Shown piece by piece: positions 1-12,628 of a DNA stretch of 64,000 nucleotides. Where the stretch lies: positions 310,001 through 374,000 of the forward strand of contig NW_002476355.1 in the NCBI RefSeq assembly GCF_000189635.1, in the 5' to 3' direction. The notes under the pieces are model-generated. The model saw only the letters and a program-made list of their open reading frames with translations. It was not told the origin of the DNA and searched no databases. This DNA is from Tetrahymena thermophila SB210. Its lineage: Eukaryota; Ciliophora; Oligohymenophorea; Hymenostomatida; Tetrahymenidae. Made by a program: the position numbers and the translations under genes. Numbering within the stretch: position 1 is the stretch's first letter; each line of letters opens with the position of its first letter.

Positions 1-435
1 GAAAATAATGGAAATTAACAAGATTCTAAAGAAAAGTAGTAATGTTCACCAATATATTCTTAAGACGAATGCAATGACCCAAGCTAATAAGATCCTGTTA
101 ACGAAAAAGACAATGCTTCTTCTTCGTTTTACACATAAAAATAGATATAAGGCCCATCCTCTAAGATTGAAGAAAGCTTAGAGCTAGATAAAAACTGCCC
201 TAATGAATCCCCTAAATAAAAAAAGGGCCAAACATACTTGATAGAAAATGATTTTGTTGAGACAAAATAAAAATAAATTGGATTAAATATGAAAATGGAA
301 ACATTTGGAATGATATAAAAGAGTAAATCTATAAAAACCCAACAAATCATAGACTCTCAAGACGAAAAAATAATCGAAGAATAAAGCATCATAGACTAAA
401 GCAATTAAAAATAAACTCCTAATTAATTTCTTCAT
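1..435 (-). CDS. Partial hypothetical membrane or secreted protein, runs off the window start
   Basis: Two overlapping minus-strand frames stay open with TAA/TAG as Gln. One starts at about 435 with a signal-peptide-like MKKLIRSLFLIALVYDA. The other starts at about 350 with MICWVFIDLLFYIIP and then reads into a more soluble, acidic stretch that is still open at base 1. The second has the more protein-like composition downstream, and the first may be its true N-terminus if an unseen intron joins them. No family is recognised. The boundary and even the frame are uncertain because the gene continues outside the window. Confidence 0.3.
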
Positions 436-859
436 AGTCAAAATAATAGAGAATGCTTTTACCAACAAAGATTTTCAGATTATATTTAATAATGAAATAA
501 ATAATTTAAAGTGTTTGTTGAATTTTAGTAAATAATTTATTAGAAAATTTAATTTCACCAAAAAAAAAAATTCATTCATTAAACGAAAAATTTTAATTTT
601 TAAGATTATTAATTACTAGAATTTTTTCAAATATAAATAAGTGCCCTTTTCTAATTCCTACTATATTTTTAAGTATATATAAAAAATACAAATTTTAATA
701 TTAAATAATGAATGCTAAATTCATTTTTTGTGATATCTCTTCATAAAAGTAAATTTATAGATTAATATTTGATAATTATTAAATTTTATCTCTCAATTTT
801 ATCCATTTATAATTAATTAAATTACATAAATTGCTGTTAAATATATTTGAAAAAAATAA
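436..859. other. AT-rich intergenic upstream of LRR gene A
   Basis: No gene is seen. The segment at about 708-790 reappears upstream of LRR gene C (minus strand, about 26850-26920), so it is duplicated 5' flank and a candidate place for the shared promoter. This is inference from similarity only. Confidence 0.5.
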
Positions 860-3800
860 ATGATATAATAGATTAAATATTACAAAGAATTAGAAGATGT
901 AATTATTTATTTTTTTATTAATATCCTTTAAATTTATTTTTATTTATAAAAAAAGTTTTTAAACTCTTCACTTTAATTTCATTAGGTTCTCCATATTTAT
1001 CTAAAGTAAATTTAATTTATAAATATTATTAATTTTTTTAATTATTTTACTTTCAATTTATTTAAAAAATAATTTTTCTAATAGAAATTCTTATCATTAT
1101 TCATTGATTTGAATTTATAAAAAAATTTTTTAGCTATTTTTACTAATTCATTTTTTATTATTTTATATTTTATCTTCATTTTTTGCTATTAACACTTACA
1201 CTTGATAAAAAAAGTTTATTTATTTTTCTATTAATATTTTTAATTATAAAAATGAATTTAAACCATAAAAACTCTTTTAATTTATTTTATTTACTTTTCT
1301 TTTCTTTTAATTGTGATTACTTGCTTTTTTTTCTTTCTTTGTTAATTTAACTAGTTATTTTATTTTCAACTTTTGCTTTTATGATTAATCAATCTTCTTA
1401 TTTTAAATTTTTTCTTCATTTTTTCCTTCTAATTAACTAATTAATTATTATTTTTTCTTCTATATTTAAAAAGTTCAAATTAAATTGGTGCAATGGGTGC
1501 ATCAGGCTTAGCTTCTGCTTTAGCAAAGTGCATTAATCTCTCAAATTTAAGACTTTGGCTTTAGTAAAAACAGTTATTTATTTTGGATTTTAATAATTTT
1601 AGTTATTAAAACTAACTTAAAAGAGTAAAGGTCTTTTTTCTTTTTCTTTTTATTGTGCTCGCATATTTTCTTCTTTCTTTGTTGATTTAACTAATTATTT
1701 TATTTTCAACTTTTGCTTTTATTATTAATTAATCTTATTATTTCATAATTTTTCTTAATTTTTTCCTTCTAATTTACTAATTAATTATTTATTTTTTCTT
1801 CAATATTTAAAAAGTGAAAATTAAATTGGTGATGAAGGTACATCAGCTTTAGGTTCAGGTTTAGAAAAGTGCATGAATCTCTCAAATTTGACACTTGAAC
1901 TTAGGTAAAAATATTCTATTTATTTTAGATTGTGATATTTTAAATTATAAAAAAAAATTTAAAACTATAAAGGTCTTTTTTTCTTTTTCTTTTTATTGTG
2001 CTTACTTTTTTTCTTTCTTTCTTTGTTAATTTAATTCATAATTTCATTTTCAACTTTTGTTTTTATTATTAATTAATTAATCATATTATTTCATATTTTT
2101 TCTTCATTTTTATCTTTTAATTAACTAATTAATTTTAAATATTTTTTTCAATATTTAAAAAGTAATAATTAAATTGGTGCAAAGGGTGCATCAGGCTTAA
2201 GTTCTGGTTTAGCAAAGTGCTTTAATCTCTCAAATTTGACACTCTAATTTAAGTAAAAACAGTTTATTTTCTTTTTATTGTGCTTTTTTTATCTTCTTTC
2301 TTTTTTGTTAATTTAAGTCATCATTTTATTTTCGGCTTTTGCTTTTATTACTAATTAATCATATTATTTCTTCATTTTTTCCTTCTAATTAACAAATTAA
2401 TTATATATGTTTTCTTCAATATTTAAAAAGTAATAATTAAATTGGTGATGAAGGTACTTCAGGCTTAGGTTGTGCTTTAGCAAAGTGCATTAATCTCTCT
2501 AATTTGGCACTTTTCCTTAAGTAAAAATAGTTTATTTATTTTGGATTGTGAAAATTTTAATTATAATAAATTATTTAAAATAATAAAACTCTTTTTTTTT
2601 GTTGCTTTATTTCTCCTTTCTTTGTTAATTTAATTGATCATATTATTTTCAACTTTTGCTTTTATTCGTTTTTTCATATACTGCCTTCAATATTTGCCAC
2701 AAATTAACTAATTAGTTGTTTATTTTTTACTTTAATATTTAAAAAGTTCCAATTAAATTGGTGAAATAGGTGCATCAGGATTAGGTTCTGGTTTAGCAAA
2801 GTGCATTAATCTCTCAAATTTGACACTTTTTATTGGGTAAATAAAACAAGTTTATTTATTTTGGATTGTGATATTTTTAATAATTAAAACTAAGTTAATG
2901 CAATTAAGCTCTTTTTTCTTTTTATTATTTAATGTTTTTTCTTCATTTTTTCCTTCTAATTAACTAATGAATTATATATTTTTTCATCAATATTTAAAAA
3001 GTAAAAATTAAATTGGTGTAATGGGTGTATCAGGCTTAGCTTCTGCTTTGGCAAAGTGCATTAATCTCTCAAATTTGACACTTAACATTTTGTAAAAACA
3101 GTTTATTTATTTTGGTTTGTAATGTTTTTTATTATAAAAACTAACTTAAAACAATAAAGGTCTTTTTTCTTTTTATTGTGCTTGCTTTTTTATTTTCTTT
3201 CTTTGTTAATTTAATTAGCTATTTTATTTTCAATTTTTGCTTTTATTATTTATTAATCTTATTATTTGATATTTTTTCTCTATTTTTTCCTTTTAGTAAA
3301 CTAATTAATTATATATATTTTCTTCAATATTTAAAAAGTGAAAACTAAATTGGTGATGAAGGTACATCAGCTTTAGGTTCTGCATTAGCAAAGTGCATAA
3401 ATCTCTAAAATTTGACACTTCACCTTTAGTAAAAATAGATTATTTATTTTGGATTGTGATCTTTTTAATTTTTATAACTAATTTATATCAATAAAGCTCT
3501 TTTTTCTTTTTATTGTAGTTTGTTTTTTTATTTTTCATTTTTTAACTTAAGTAATAATTTTATTTTCAACTTTTGCTTTTATTATTAATTAATCTTATTA
3601 TTTCATATATTTTCTTCATTTTTCCTTCTTAATAATATACTTTTTCTTCAATATTTAAAAAGTGAAAATTAAATTGGTGATGAAGGTACATCAAGTTTAG
3701 GTTCTGCATTAGCAAAGTGCATTAATCTCTCAAATTTGACACTTTACCTTTAGTAAAAACAGTTTATTTATTTTGGATTGTTATATTTTTAATAAAAATA

Positions 3801-6068
3801 ACTAATTTAAAACAAAAAAACTCTTTTTTTTCTTTTTCTCTTTATTAAACTTGCTTTTTTCTTTTTCTTTCTTTGTTAATTTAATTAGTTATTTTATTTT
3901 CAACTTTTGCTTTTGTTATTAATCAATCTTATTATTTCATATTTTTTCTTCTTTTTTTCCTTCTAATTTTCTAATTAATTATTTATTTTTTATTCAATAT
4001 TTAAAAAGTTCTAATTAAATTGGTGATGAAGGTACATCAGCTTTAGGTTTTGCATTAGCAAAGTGCATAAATCTCTCAAATTTGACACTTTACCTTAAGT
4101 AAAAACAGTTTATTTATTTTGGATTGTGATATTTTTAATTATAAAAACTAATTTAAAATAATAAAACTCTTTTTTTTCTTCTTTATTTGTGCTTGCTTTT
4201 TTTCTTCTTTCTTTGTTAAAATAACTCATCATTTTATTTCCAGCCTTTGCTTATTTTATTATTTCTTATTTTTTCTTCATTTTTTCCTTCTAAGTATCTA
4301 ATTATATATTTTTTCTTTAATATTTAAAAAGTAATAATTAAATTGGTGATGAAGGTATATCAGGCTTAGGTTCTGCTTTAGCAAAGTACATTAATCTCTC
4401 AAATTTGAGTCTGTACCTTAGGTAAAAACAGTTTATTTATTTTGGATTGTGTTATTTTTAACTATTATAGCTATTTTTAAACAATAAAGCTCTTTTTTAT
4501 TTTTTGTGCTTGCTTTTTTTATTATTTCTTTGTTAATTTAACTAATTATTTTATTTTCAAATTTTGCTTTTATTATTAATTAATGTTATTTTTTCATATA
4601 TTTTATTCATTTTTTCCTACAAATTAACTAATTAATTATATATTTTTTACTATAATATTTAAAAAGTTCCAATTAAATTGGTGAAATGGGTGCATCAGGT
4701 TTAGGTTTTGGTTTAGCAAAGTGCATTAATCTCTCAAATTTGATACTTGACCTTAGGTAAAAACAGTTTTTTATTTTGGATTGTGAATTTTTAATTATAT
4801 TAACTAATATAAAACAATAAAACTCTTTTTTTCTTTTTCTTTTTATAGTGCTTGCTTTTTTTTCTTCTCTCTTTATTAACTTAACTAATTATTTTATTTT
4901 CAACTTTTGTTTTTATTATTAATTAATTAATCTTATTATTTCATATATTCTTCATTTTTTCCTTCTAGTTAACTAATTAATTATGTATTTTTTCTTCAAT
5001 ATTTCAAAAGTGAAAATTAAATTGGTGATGAAGGTACATCAGACTTAGGTTCTGCATTAGCAAAGTGCATTAATCTCTCAAATTTGACACTTTACCTTTA
5101 GTAAAAACAGTTTATTTTTTTTGGATTGTGATATTTTTAATGATAATAACTAATAAAAAAACGATTAAGCTCATTTTTCTAATTCTTATTTTTTGTAATT
5201 GCTTTTTTTTTTCTCATTCTTTGTTAATTTAATTCGCCATTTTATTTTCAACTTTTGCTTTTGTTATTAATTAATCTTATTATCATATTATTTCATTATT
5301 TTTTCCTTCTAATTAACTAATTAATTAAATATTTTTTCTTCAATATTTAAAAAGTGAAAATTAAATTGGTGACAATGGTACTTCAGACTTAGGTTCTGCT
5401 TTAGCAAAGTGCATTAATCTCTCAAATTTGGCACTTGACCTTACGTAAAAATAGTTTATTTATTTTGGATTGTGATAATTTAATTATAAAAACTAACTTA
5501 AAACAATAAATCTCTTTTTTCTTTTTATTGTGCTTAAATTTTTTTTTCATCTTTCTTTGTTAATTTAACTCATCATTTTATTTTCAACTTTTACTTTTAT
5601 TATTAATTAATCCTATTATTTCATCATTTTTCCTTCTAATTAACTAACTAACTAATTAATTATAAATTTTATTCAATATTTAAATAGTGAAAATGAAATT
5701 GGTGATGAAGGTGCATCAGTCTTAACTTCTGCTTTAGCAAAGTGCATTAATATCTCAAAATTGAGACTCTAACTTAGGTAAAAACAGTTAATTTATTTTA
5801 GATCATGATATTTTTAACTATAAAAATGAATATAAAACAAAAAAGCTCTTTGAATTTATTTGATTTATTTTTTTTATTTTTATTCCATTAATCTTATTTT
5901 ATTTATTAATTTAATTAATTTTGAAATAGCTTATTTTATTTAATATTTATTTAAAATTTACACAAATATATAAAAAGTTCAAACTAAATAAATGAATCAT
6001 AAGAATTCAAAGTAATAAGCAAGTGTCTTAAATCAAAACGATTAGTTATCTTTGAAATATAATTCTGA
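860..6068 (+). CDS. LRR (RNI-like) repeat protein A, 17 exons, one repeat per exon
   Basis: Predicted 479 aa. Exons: 860-898, 956-1005, 1474-1563, 1815-1904, 2163-2252, 2431-2520, 2747-2836, 3002-3091, 3339-3428, 3663-3752, 4009-4098, 4332-4421, 4667-4756, 5011-5100, 5355-5444, 5688-5777, 5978-6068. The start gives MIQQIKYYKELED. Exon 2 supplies the first half-repeat. Fourteen exons of exactly 90 nt follow, each encoding one repeat of the type NQIGDEGTSGLGSALAKC with INLSNLTLDL behind it. The last exon ends in LVIFEIQF and TGA. All repeat introns are phase 2, with donors mostly AG|GTAAAAACAG and acceptors TTTAAAAAG|T. The pattern LxLxLxxNxIG is that of ribonuclease-inhibitor-like LRRs, which bind proteins. 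No signal peptide, membrane segment or catalytic domain is seen, so an intracellular binding or scaffold role is inferred. Function is unknown. Confidence 0.88.
1006..1473 (+). other. Long second intron of LRR gene A with a relic repeat unit
   Basis: This 468-nt intron is about twice the usual length. Near 1190-1215 it keeps the last bases of an LRR exon (ACACTTGA) followed by the conserved start of the repeat intron, but the donor GT now reads AT, so the exon cannot be spliced. The same relic occupies the equivalent intron of genes B and C. Confidence 0.6.
1474..5777 (+). repeat. Tandem array of 14 exon-intron LRR cassettes (gene A)
   Basis: The repeating unit is a 90-nt exon plus an intron of about 180-260 nt. 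The 5' part of the intron is shared between units: GTAAAAACAG, then TTTATTTATTTTGGATTGTG and an AAACTAACTTAAAACAATAA block. So is the 3' pyrimidine-rich tail ending CTTCAATATTTAAAAAG. Exon lengths never vary, while intron lengths vary by tens of bases. Confidence 0.9.
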
Positions 6069-6583
6069 TGATAAACAAGTATTAAAAAAAAGATGAATAA
6101 ATATTAAATTTTTGAATAATTGAATATTATATTTTTTATTAAATAATATTTTGAAAAATATTTTTAACCTAAAATATAGATATATAGATAGATTTTATTA
6201 TTGTTTTTATATTTTATAGTATCATATTATTGTAAGTTAATATATTGCTTATAAAAAATAAAAAAATTTAAAAATTAAATTTACTTAAATAAATAAATTA
6301 ATTCCTCTTAAGACAGCCCTATTATTTCACCATCAAACCATTTTAAATTTTTAGTAGAAAATTATATCTTATTAAATTATGTAAATACCCAGCTTTAATA
6401 TTCATGTTAGATTTTAATCTTAAATAACAAATATATTTAGATTATAAAACATAAATGAGTTACTCCATTTGAAAACACTGTATTTGATAATTATTAAATT
6501 TTATCTGTTCTTTTTATCTATTTATATATAATTAATTAAATTCCATAAATTGATATTCGATATTTTTGAGAGAGAAAAAATAA
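6069..6583. other. Intergenic between tandem LRR genes A and B
   Basis: About 515 bases of AT-rich DNA with no reading frame of interest. The last 100 bases resemble the stretch before gene A (TTTGATAATTATTAAATTTT), which fits a tandem gene duplication that included the 5' flank. Confidence 0.6.
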
Positions 6584-9500
6584 ATGATATAATAGATTAA
6601 ATATTTCAAAGAATTAGAAGAAGTAATTATTTATTTTTTAATTAATATCCTTTAAATTTATTTTTATTAATAAAAAAAGTTTTTAAACTCTTCACTTTAA
6701 TTTCATTAGGTTCTCCATATTTGTCTAAAGTAATTTAATTTTTTAATATCATAAAAAATTTTTTTATATTTAACTTTCAATTTATTTAAAAAATAATTTT
6801 TCTAATAGAAATTTTCATCATTAATTATGGATTTGAATTTATCTATAAACTTTTTAGCTATTTAAACTTAATTTTCATTTCAATTTTTACTATTTATTAT
6901 TTGATATTTTTTTTTCATTTTTTGCTATTAATATTTACACTTGATAAAAACAGTTTATTTATTTTGGATTGAAATATTTTAAGTATAAAAATTAATTTAA
7001 AACATTAAAGCTCATTTATTTTATTTATTTTTCTTTTAATTGTGCTTGCTTGTTTTTTTTCTTTCTTTGTTAATTTAACTAATTATTTTATTTTCAACTT
7101 TTGATTTTATTATTAATTAATCATATTATTTCATATTTTTTCTTAATTTTTTCATCTAATTAACCATATAAGAATATACTTTTTCTTCAATATTTAAAAA
7201 GTTCCAATTAAATTGGTGAGAAAGGTACATCAGACTTAGGTTCTGCTTTAGCAAAGTGCATTAATCTCTAAAATTTGACACTTGAACTTAGGTAAAAACA
7301 GTTTATTTATTTTGGATGGTGATATTTTTAATTATAAAAACTAACTTAAAACAATAAAGCTCTTTTTTCTAATTCTTTTTATTTTTTTTGTTATTGATTT
7401 TTTTTCTTCTTTTTTTGTTAATTTAGCTCATCATTTTATTTTAAACTTTTGCTTTTATTATTAATTAATCTTATAATTTCATTTTTTTTCTTCATTATTT
7501 CCTTCTAATTAACTAGTTAATTGTATATGTTTTCTTCAATTTGTAAAAAGATACAATTAAATTGGTGGTGAAGGTACATCAGGCTTAGGTATTAGTTTAG
7601 CAAAGTGTATTAATCTCTCAATTTTGAAACTTGGTCTTGGGTAAAAACAGTTTATTTATTTTGGATTGTGATATTTTAATTGTAAAAACTAATTTAAAAC
7701 AATAAAACTCTTTTTTCTTTTTCTTTTTAGAGTTAAATGCCTTTTTAATTTTGGATAGGCTATCTATACTAATGAATTTTTAATTAAAAGAAATGTAGAC
7801 AATAGCTAAATTAATTATTTATTTTTTCTTTAATTTTAAAAAGTTGCAATTAAATTGGTGCAATGGGCGCATCAGGCTTAGGTTCTGCCTTAGCAAAGTG
7901 CATTAATCTGTCAAATTTGACACTTGACCTTAGGTAAAAACAGTTTATTTATTTTGGATTGTTATATTTTTAATTATTAAAACTACAATATTTATTATTA
8001 ATTAATCTTATTTTATTATTTCATATTTTTTCTTCATTTTTCCCTTCTAATTAACTAATTAATTATATATATTTTCTTCAATATTTAAAAAGTTACAATT
8101 ATTTTGGTGATGAAGGTACATCAGGCTTAGGTTCTGGTTTAGCAAAGTTCATTAATCTCTAAAATTTGACACTTAACCTTTAGTAAAAACAGTTTATTTA
8201 TTTTGGATTGTGTTATTTTTAATTATAAAAACTAACTTAAAACAATAAAGATCTTTTTTCTTTTTCTTTTTATTGTATTTGCTTTTTTTTCTTGTTTTTT
8301 TGTTAATTTAACTCATCATTTTACTTTAAAATCTTATTTTTATTACTAATTAATTAATCTTATTATTTCATATTTTTCTTCATTTTTTCCTTCTAATTAA
8401 CTAATTAATTATATATGTTTTCAATAATATTTAAAAAGTAATAATTAAATTGGTGATGTAGGTACATCAAGCTTAGGTTCTGCTTTGGCAAAGTGCATTA
8501 ATCTCTAAAATTTGACACTTAACCTTTTGTAAAAATAGTTTATTTATTTTGGATTATGATATTTTTAATTATAAAAACTAACTTAAAACAATAAAGCTCT
8601 TTTTTCTTTTTCTTTTTATTATGCTTACTTGTTTTTTATTATTCTTTTGTTTTTAATTCAGCTCATCATTTTATTTTCAAAATTTTGCTTTAATTATTAA
8701 TCAATGTTATTATTTCATATTTTTTCTTCATTTTTTCCTTCTAAATTCCTAATTAATTATATATGTTTTCTTCAATATTTAAAAAGTGAAAATTAAATTG
8801 GTGATGAAGGTACATCAGATTTAGGTTCTGGTTTAGCAAATTGCATTAACCTCTCAAATTTGACACTTAACCTTTTGTAAAAACAGTTTATTTATTTTGG
8901 ATTGTGACATTTTTAATTATAAAAAATAACTTAAAAAAATAAAACTCTTTTTTCGTTTTCTTTTTATTGTGATTGCTTTTTTTTCTTTCTTTCTTTGATA
9001 ATTTAACTACCGTCATTACACGTGTTTAAGAGTATGGAAAAATATAATTTTTTAAAAATTTTATACTCATATAATTTTTTTAAAAAATTTAATCCTTAAA
9101 TATAAATCACTCATAAATATGTGTACATACAGTAATTATATATTTTCAAATTTTACTTTTTTTATTAATTTATATTAATATTTATATTTCATATTTTTTG
9201 TTCATTTTTTCCTTCTAATTAACTATTTAATGATATATTTTTTCTTAAAAAGTGACAATTAAATTGGTGATGAAGGTACATCATGCTTAGGTTCTGCTTT
9301 AGCAAATTGCATTAATCTCTCACATTTGATGCTTGATCTTGGGTATAAACAGTTTATTTATTTTGGATTGTGATATTTTTATTTTGAAAACTAATTAAAA
9401 ACAATAAAGCTCTTTTTTCGTTTTATTGTGCTTCCTTTTTTTTGTTCTTTCGTTGTTAATTTATCTTATCATTTTATTTTCAACTTTTGTTTTTATTATA

Positions 9501-11961
9501 TCTTATTATTTCATATTTTTTCTTCTAATTAATTAATAATTTATTTTTTCTTCAATATTTATAAAGTTCCAATAAAATTGGTGCAATGGGTGCATCAGGC
9601 TTAGCTTCTGGTTTAGCAAACTGTATTAATCTCTAAAATTTGACACTTAACCTTTAGTAAAAACCGTTTATTTATTTTGAATTGTGATATTTTTAATTAT
9701 AAAAACTAACTTAAAACAATTAAGCTCTAAATTTATTTTCTTTTTATTGTGATTGCTTTTTTTTCTTCTTTCTTTGTTAATTTAACTCATCATTTTATTT
9801 TCAAGTTTTTTTTTATAAATTATTAATTAATCTTATTATTTATATTTTTTCTTCATTTTTTCCTTCTAATTAATTAATTATATTTAAAAAGTCGCAATTA
9901 AATTGGTGCAATGGGCGTATCAAGCTTGGGTTCTGCTTTATTAAATTGTATTAATCTCTCAAATTTGACAATTAATCTTTGGTAAAAAAGTTTATTTATA
10001 TAGGATTGTGATATTTTTAATAAAAAAACTAACTGATAGCAATTTTTTTTTTCTACATCCTTTATTAATTTAACTCATCATTTTATTTTCAACTTTTGTT
10101 TTTATTAATAATTAATCTTATTATTTCATATTATATCTTTATTTTTTCCTTCTAATTAACAAAATAATTGAAAATATATTTTTTAATATTAAAAAAGTGA
10201 CAATTAAATTGGTGATGAAGGCACATCAGGCTTAGGTTCTGGTTTAGCAAATTGTATTAATCTCTCAAATTTGACTCTTAGCCTTGAGTAAAAATAGTTT
10301 ATTTATTTTGGATTGTGATATTTTTAATTATAAAAACTAATTTAAAATATTAAAACTCTTTTTTTATTTTCTTTTTATTGGCTTACTTTTTTATTTCTTT
10401 CTTTGTTATTTGAACTTATAAATTTATTTTATTCTTTTGTTTTTATTATTTTTAATTAATCTTATTGTTTCATATTTTTTCTTTCTAATTAACTAATTAA
10501 TTATATATTTTTTCTTTAATATTAAAAAGTCTCAATTAAATTGGTGCAATAGGCGCATCAGACTTAGGTTCTGCTTTAGCAAATTGTATTAATCTCTCAA
10601 ATTTGATACTTGATCTTGGGTAAAAATAAATTATTTATTTTGGATTGTGATATTTTTAATTATAAAAACTAACTTAAAACAATAAAGCCCTTTTTTCTTT
10701 TTCTTTTTATTGTGCTTGCTTTTTTTTCTTCTTTTTTTGTTAATTTAACTCATCATTTTATTTTCAGCTTTTGTTTTATTATTATTAATTAATTTTATTA
10801 TTTCATATTTTTTTATTCATTTTCTCCTTAAAATTAACTAAATTTTTGTTTTAATTTTCATTAATATTTAAAAAGTGACAATTAAATTGGTCATCAAGGT
10901 ACATCAGGCTTAGGTTTTGGTTTAGCAAAGTGCATTAATCTCTCCAATTTGACACTTAAGCTTTAGTAAAAACAGTTTATTAATTTTGGATTGTGATATT
11001 TAATTATAAAAACTAACTTAAAACAATAAACCTCATTTTTCTTGAGCTTGCTTTTTTTTCCTCATTCTTTGTTAATTTAACTCATCATTTAATTTTCAAA
11101 TTTTGGTTTTATTATTAATTAATCTTATTATTTCATATTTTTTTCTTCATTTTTTCCTTCTAAATAACTAATTAATTATTATATTTTTTCTTCAACATTT
11201 AAAAAGTCGCAATTAAATTGGTGAAATGGGTGCATCAGGCTTAGGTCATACTTTAGAACAGTGCATTAATCTCTCAAATTTGACACTTGACCTTAGGTAA
11301 AAACAGTTTATTTATTTTGGATTGTGATATTTTTAATTATAATAACTAATTTAAAACAATAAAACTTTTTTTTTCTTTTTCTTTTTATTGGATTTGCTTG
11401 ATTTGTTTTCTTCTTTCTTTGTTAATTAGACTCATCATTTTATTTTCAACTTTTGCTTTTATTATTAATTAATTAATCTTATTGTTTCATATTCTTTCTT
11501 CATTTTCTCCTTCTAATTTACTAATTAATTATACTGTATATTTTTTCTTCAATATTTAAAAAGTGAAAATGAAATTGGTGCAATAGGTGTATCAGACTTA
11601 GGTTCTGCTTTAGCAAAGTTCATTTATCTCTCAAATTTGACACTCTATCTTAGGTAGAAACAGTTTATTTATTTTGGATTGTGATATTTTTAACTATAAA
11701 AATGAATATAAAACAAAAAAACTCTTTGAATTTATTTGATTTATTTTTTTATGTTTTTTTTCCAATAATGTTATTTTATTTATTTATTTATTAATTTAAA
11801 AAATAATTTTGAATTTAAAAGTTTATTTTATTTAATATTTATTTAAAATTTAACAAATTTATAAAAAAAGTTTTAACTAAATAAATGAATCATAAAAATT
11901 CAAAGCAATAAGCAAGTGTCTTAAATCAAAAAGTTTAGTTGTTTTTGAAATATAATTCTGA
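6584..11961 (+). CDS. LRR (RNI-like) repeat protein B, 17 exons, one repeat per exon
   Basis: Predicted 479 aa, the same size as its upstream neighbour gene A. Exons: 6584-6622, 6680-6729, 7202-7291, 7551-7640, 7844-7933, 8093-8182, 8439-8528, 8787-8876, 9253-9342, 9567-9656, 9892-9981, 10198-10287, 10530-10619, 10876-10965, 11207-11296, 11564-11653, 11871-11961. The start reads MIQQIKYFKELEE and the end LVVFEIQF followed by TGA, nearly the same as in gene A. Fourteen repeat exons are each 90 nt with phase-2 introns. In-frame TAA codons occupy the Gln of NQIG in most repeats and no TGA interrupts any exon. The intron after the 8787-8876 exon carries a TA-flanked MITE-like insertion. Protein binding is inferred from the fold; the partner is unknown. 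Confidence 0.88.
7202..11653 (+). repeat. Tandem array of 14 exon-intron LRR cassettes (gene B)
   Basis: This has the same unit as the gene A array. Intron lengths range from about 159 (between the third and fourth repeat exons) to about 376 where the insertion sits. Repeat variants alternate irregularly between a GDEGTS form and a GAMGAS form. Confidence 0.9.
9010..9132. mobile_element. MITE-like insertion in an intron of LRR gene B
   Basis: The usual intron text is interrupted by about 123 bases bounded by TA on both sides. Ends are imperfect inverted repeats: CCGTCATTACACGTG at the left and, read from the right on the other strand, CTGTATGTACACATA. Including the flanking A, 18 of 25 positions match. 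TA target duplication and short inverted ends are typical of Tc1/mariner-type non-autonomous elements. No coding capacity is seen. Confidence 0.55.
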
Positions 11962-12628
11962 CGATAAACAAGTAGCGAAAAAGGATAAATAAATATTATA
12001 TGTTTTATTATATAAGATTTTGAAAAATTTTTTTAAATCTAAAATATAGAGAGATAGATAGATTTTATTATTATTGTTTTTATATTCATAAATATCATAT
12101 GTTTGTAAGTTAATAAATAGCTGATAAAAAATTAAATTTAATTAAATAAATTAATTCCTCTTATGACACCATATAAAAGGAAAAGTGTGGTCTAGCCATA
12201 GATTTTTTGGACTATCTTTTTTTCATATAATTATAATAATTTTTTTTTATTACAAATAAAATAATTAAAAATTTAAACTTTTTTCAAATAAAAACATCCT
12301 ATTAGAAAGTTATTAAAAAATTCAACAATTAAAAAAACTGAGAATTTAATTTTATTGAATATTATTGAATTTTATTTTAAAATGTGAAAAAGTTAAAAAT
12401 TAATGATAATTAATTTTAAATTTATTCAAATTAGCTTTTTCTTATTTCTAACAAATTATAAGTAATATTTTACTTTATTAAATGTATTTTTATATGAAAA
12501 CAAATAACCATTTATTTTAATACAAAGTAAGATAATATTTAATTATGATTTTATTAATCTATTTATTGTAAGTAAATGATGAAAAAAAATTAAGAGAAAT
12601 AAATAAATAAAATGAATAAATAGTTAGA
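11962..12628. other. AT-rich intergenic between convergent LRR genes
   Basis: This is the 3' flank of gene B. The first 60 bases resemble the 3' flank of gene A (GATAAACAAGTA), showing that the duplication ran past the stop codon. Nothing else is recognised. Confidence 0.5.

Noticed and set aside
1474-11653. Regularly spaced near-identical short segments resembling a CRISPR-like or minisatellite array
   Set aside because: Each segment is a 90-nt open exon with splice borders and LRR coding pattern; spacing varies and the organism is a eukaryote.
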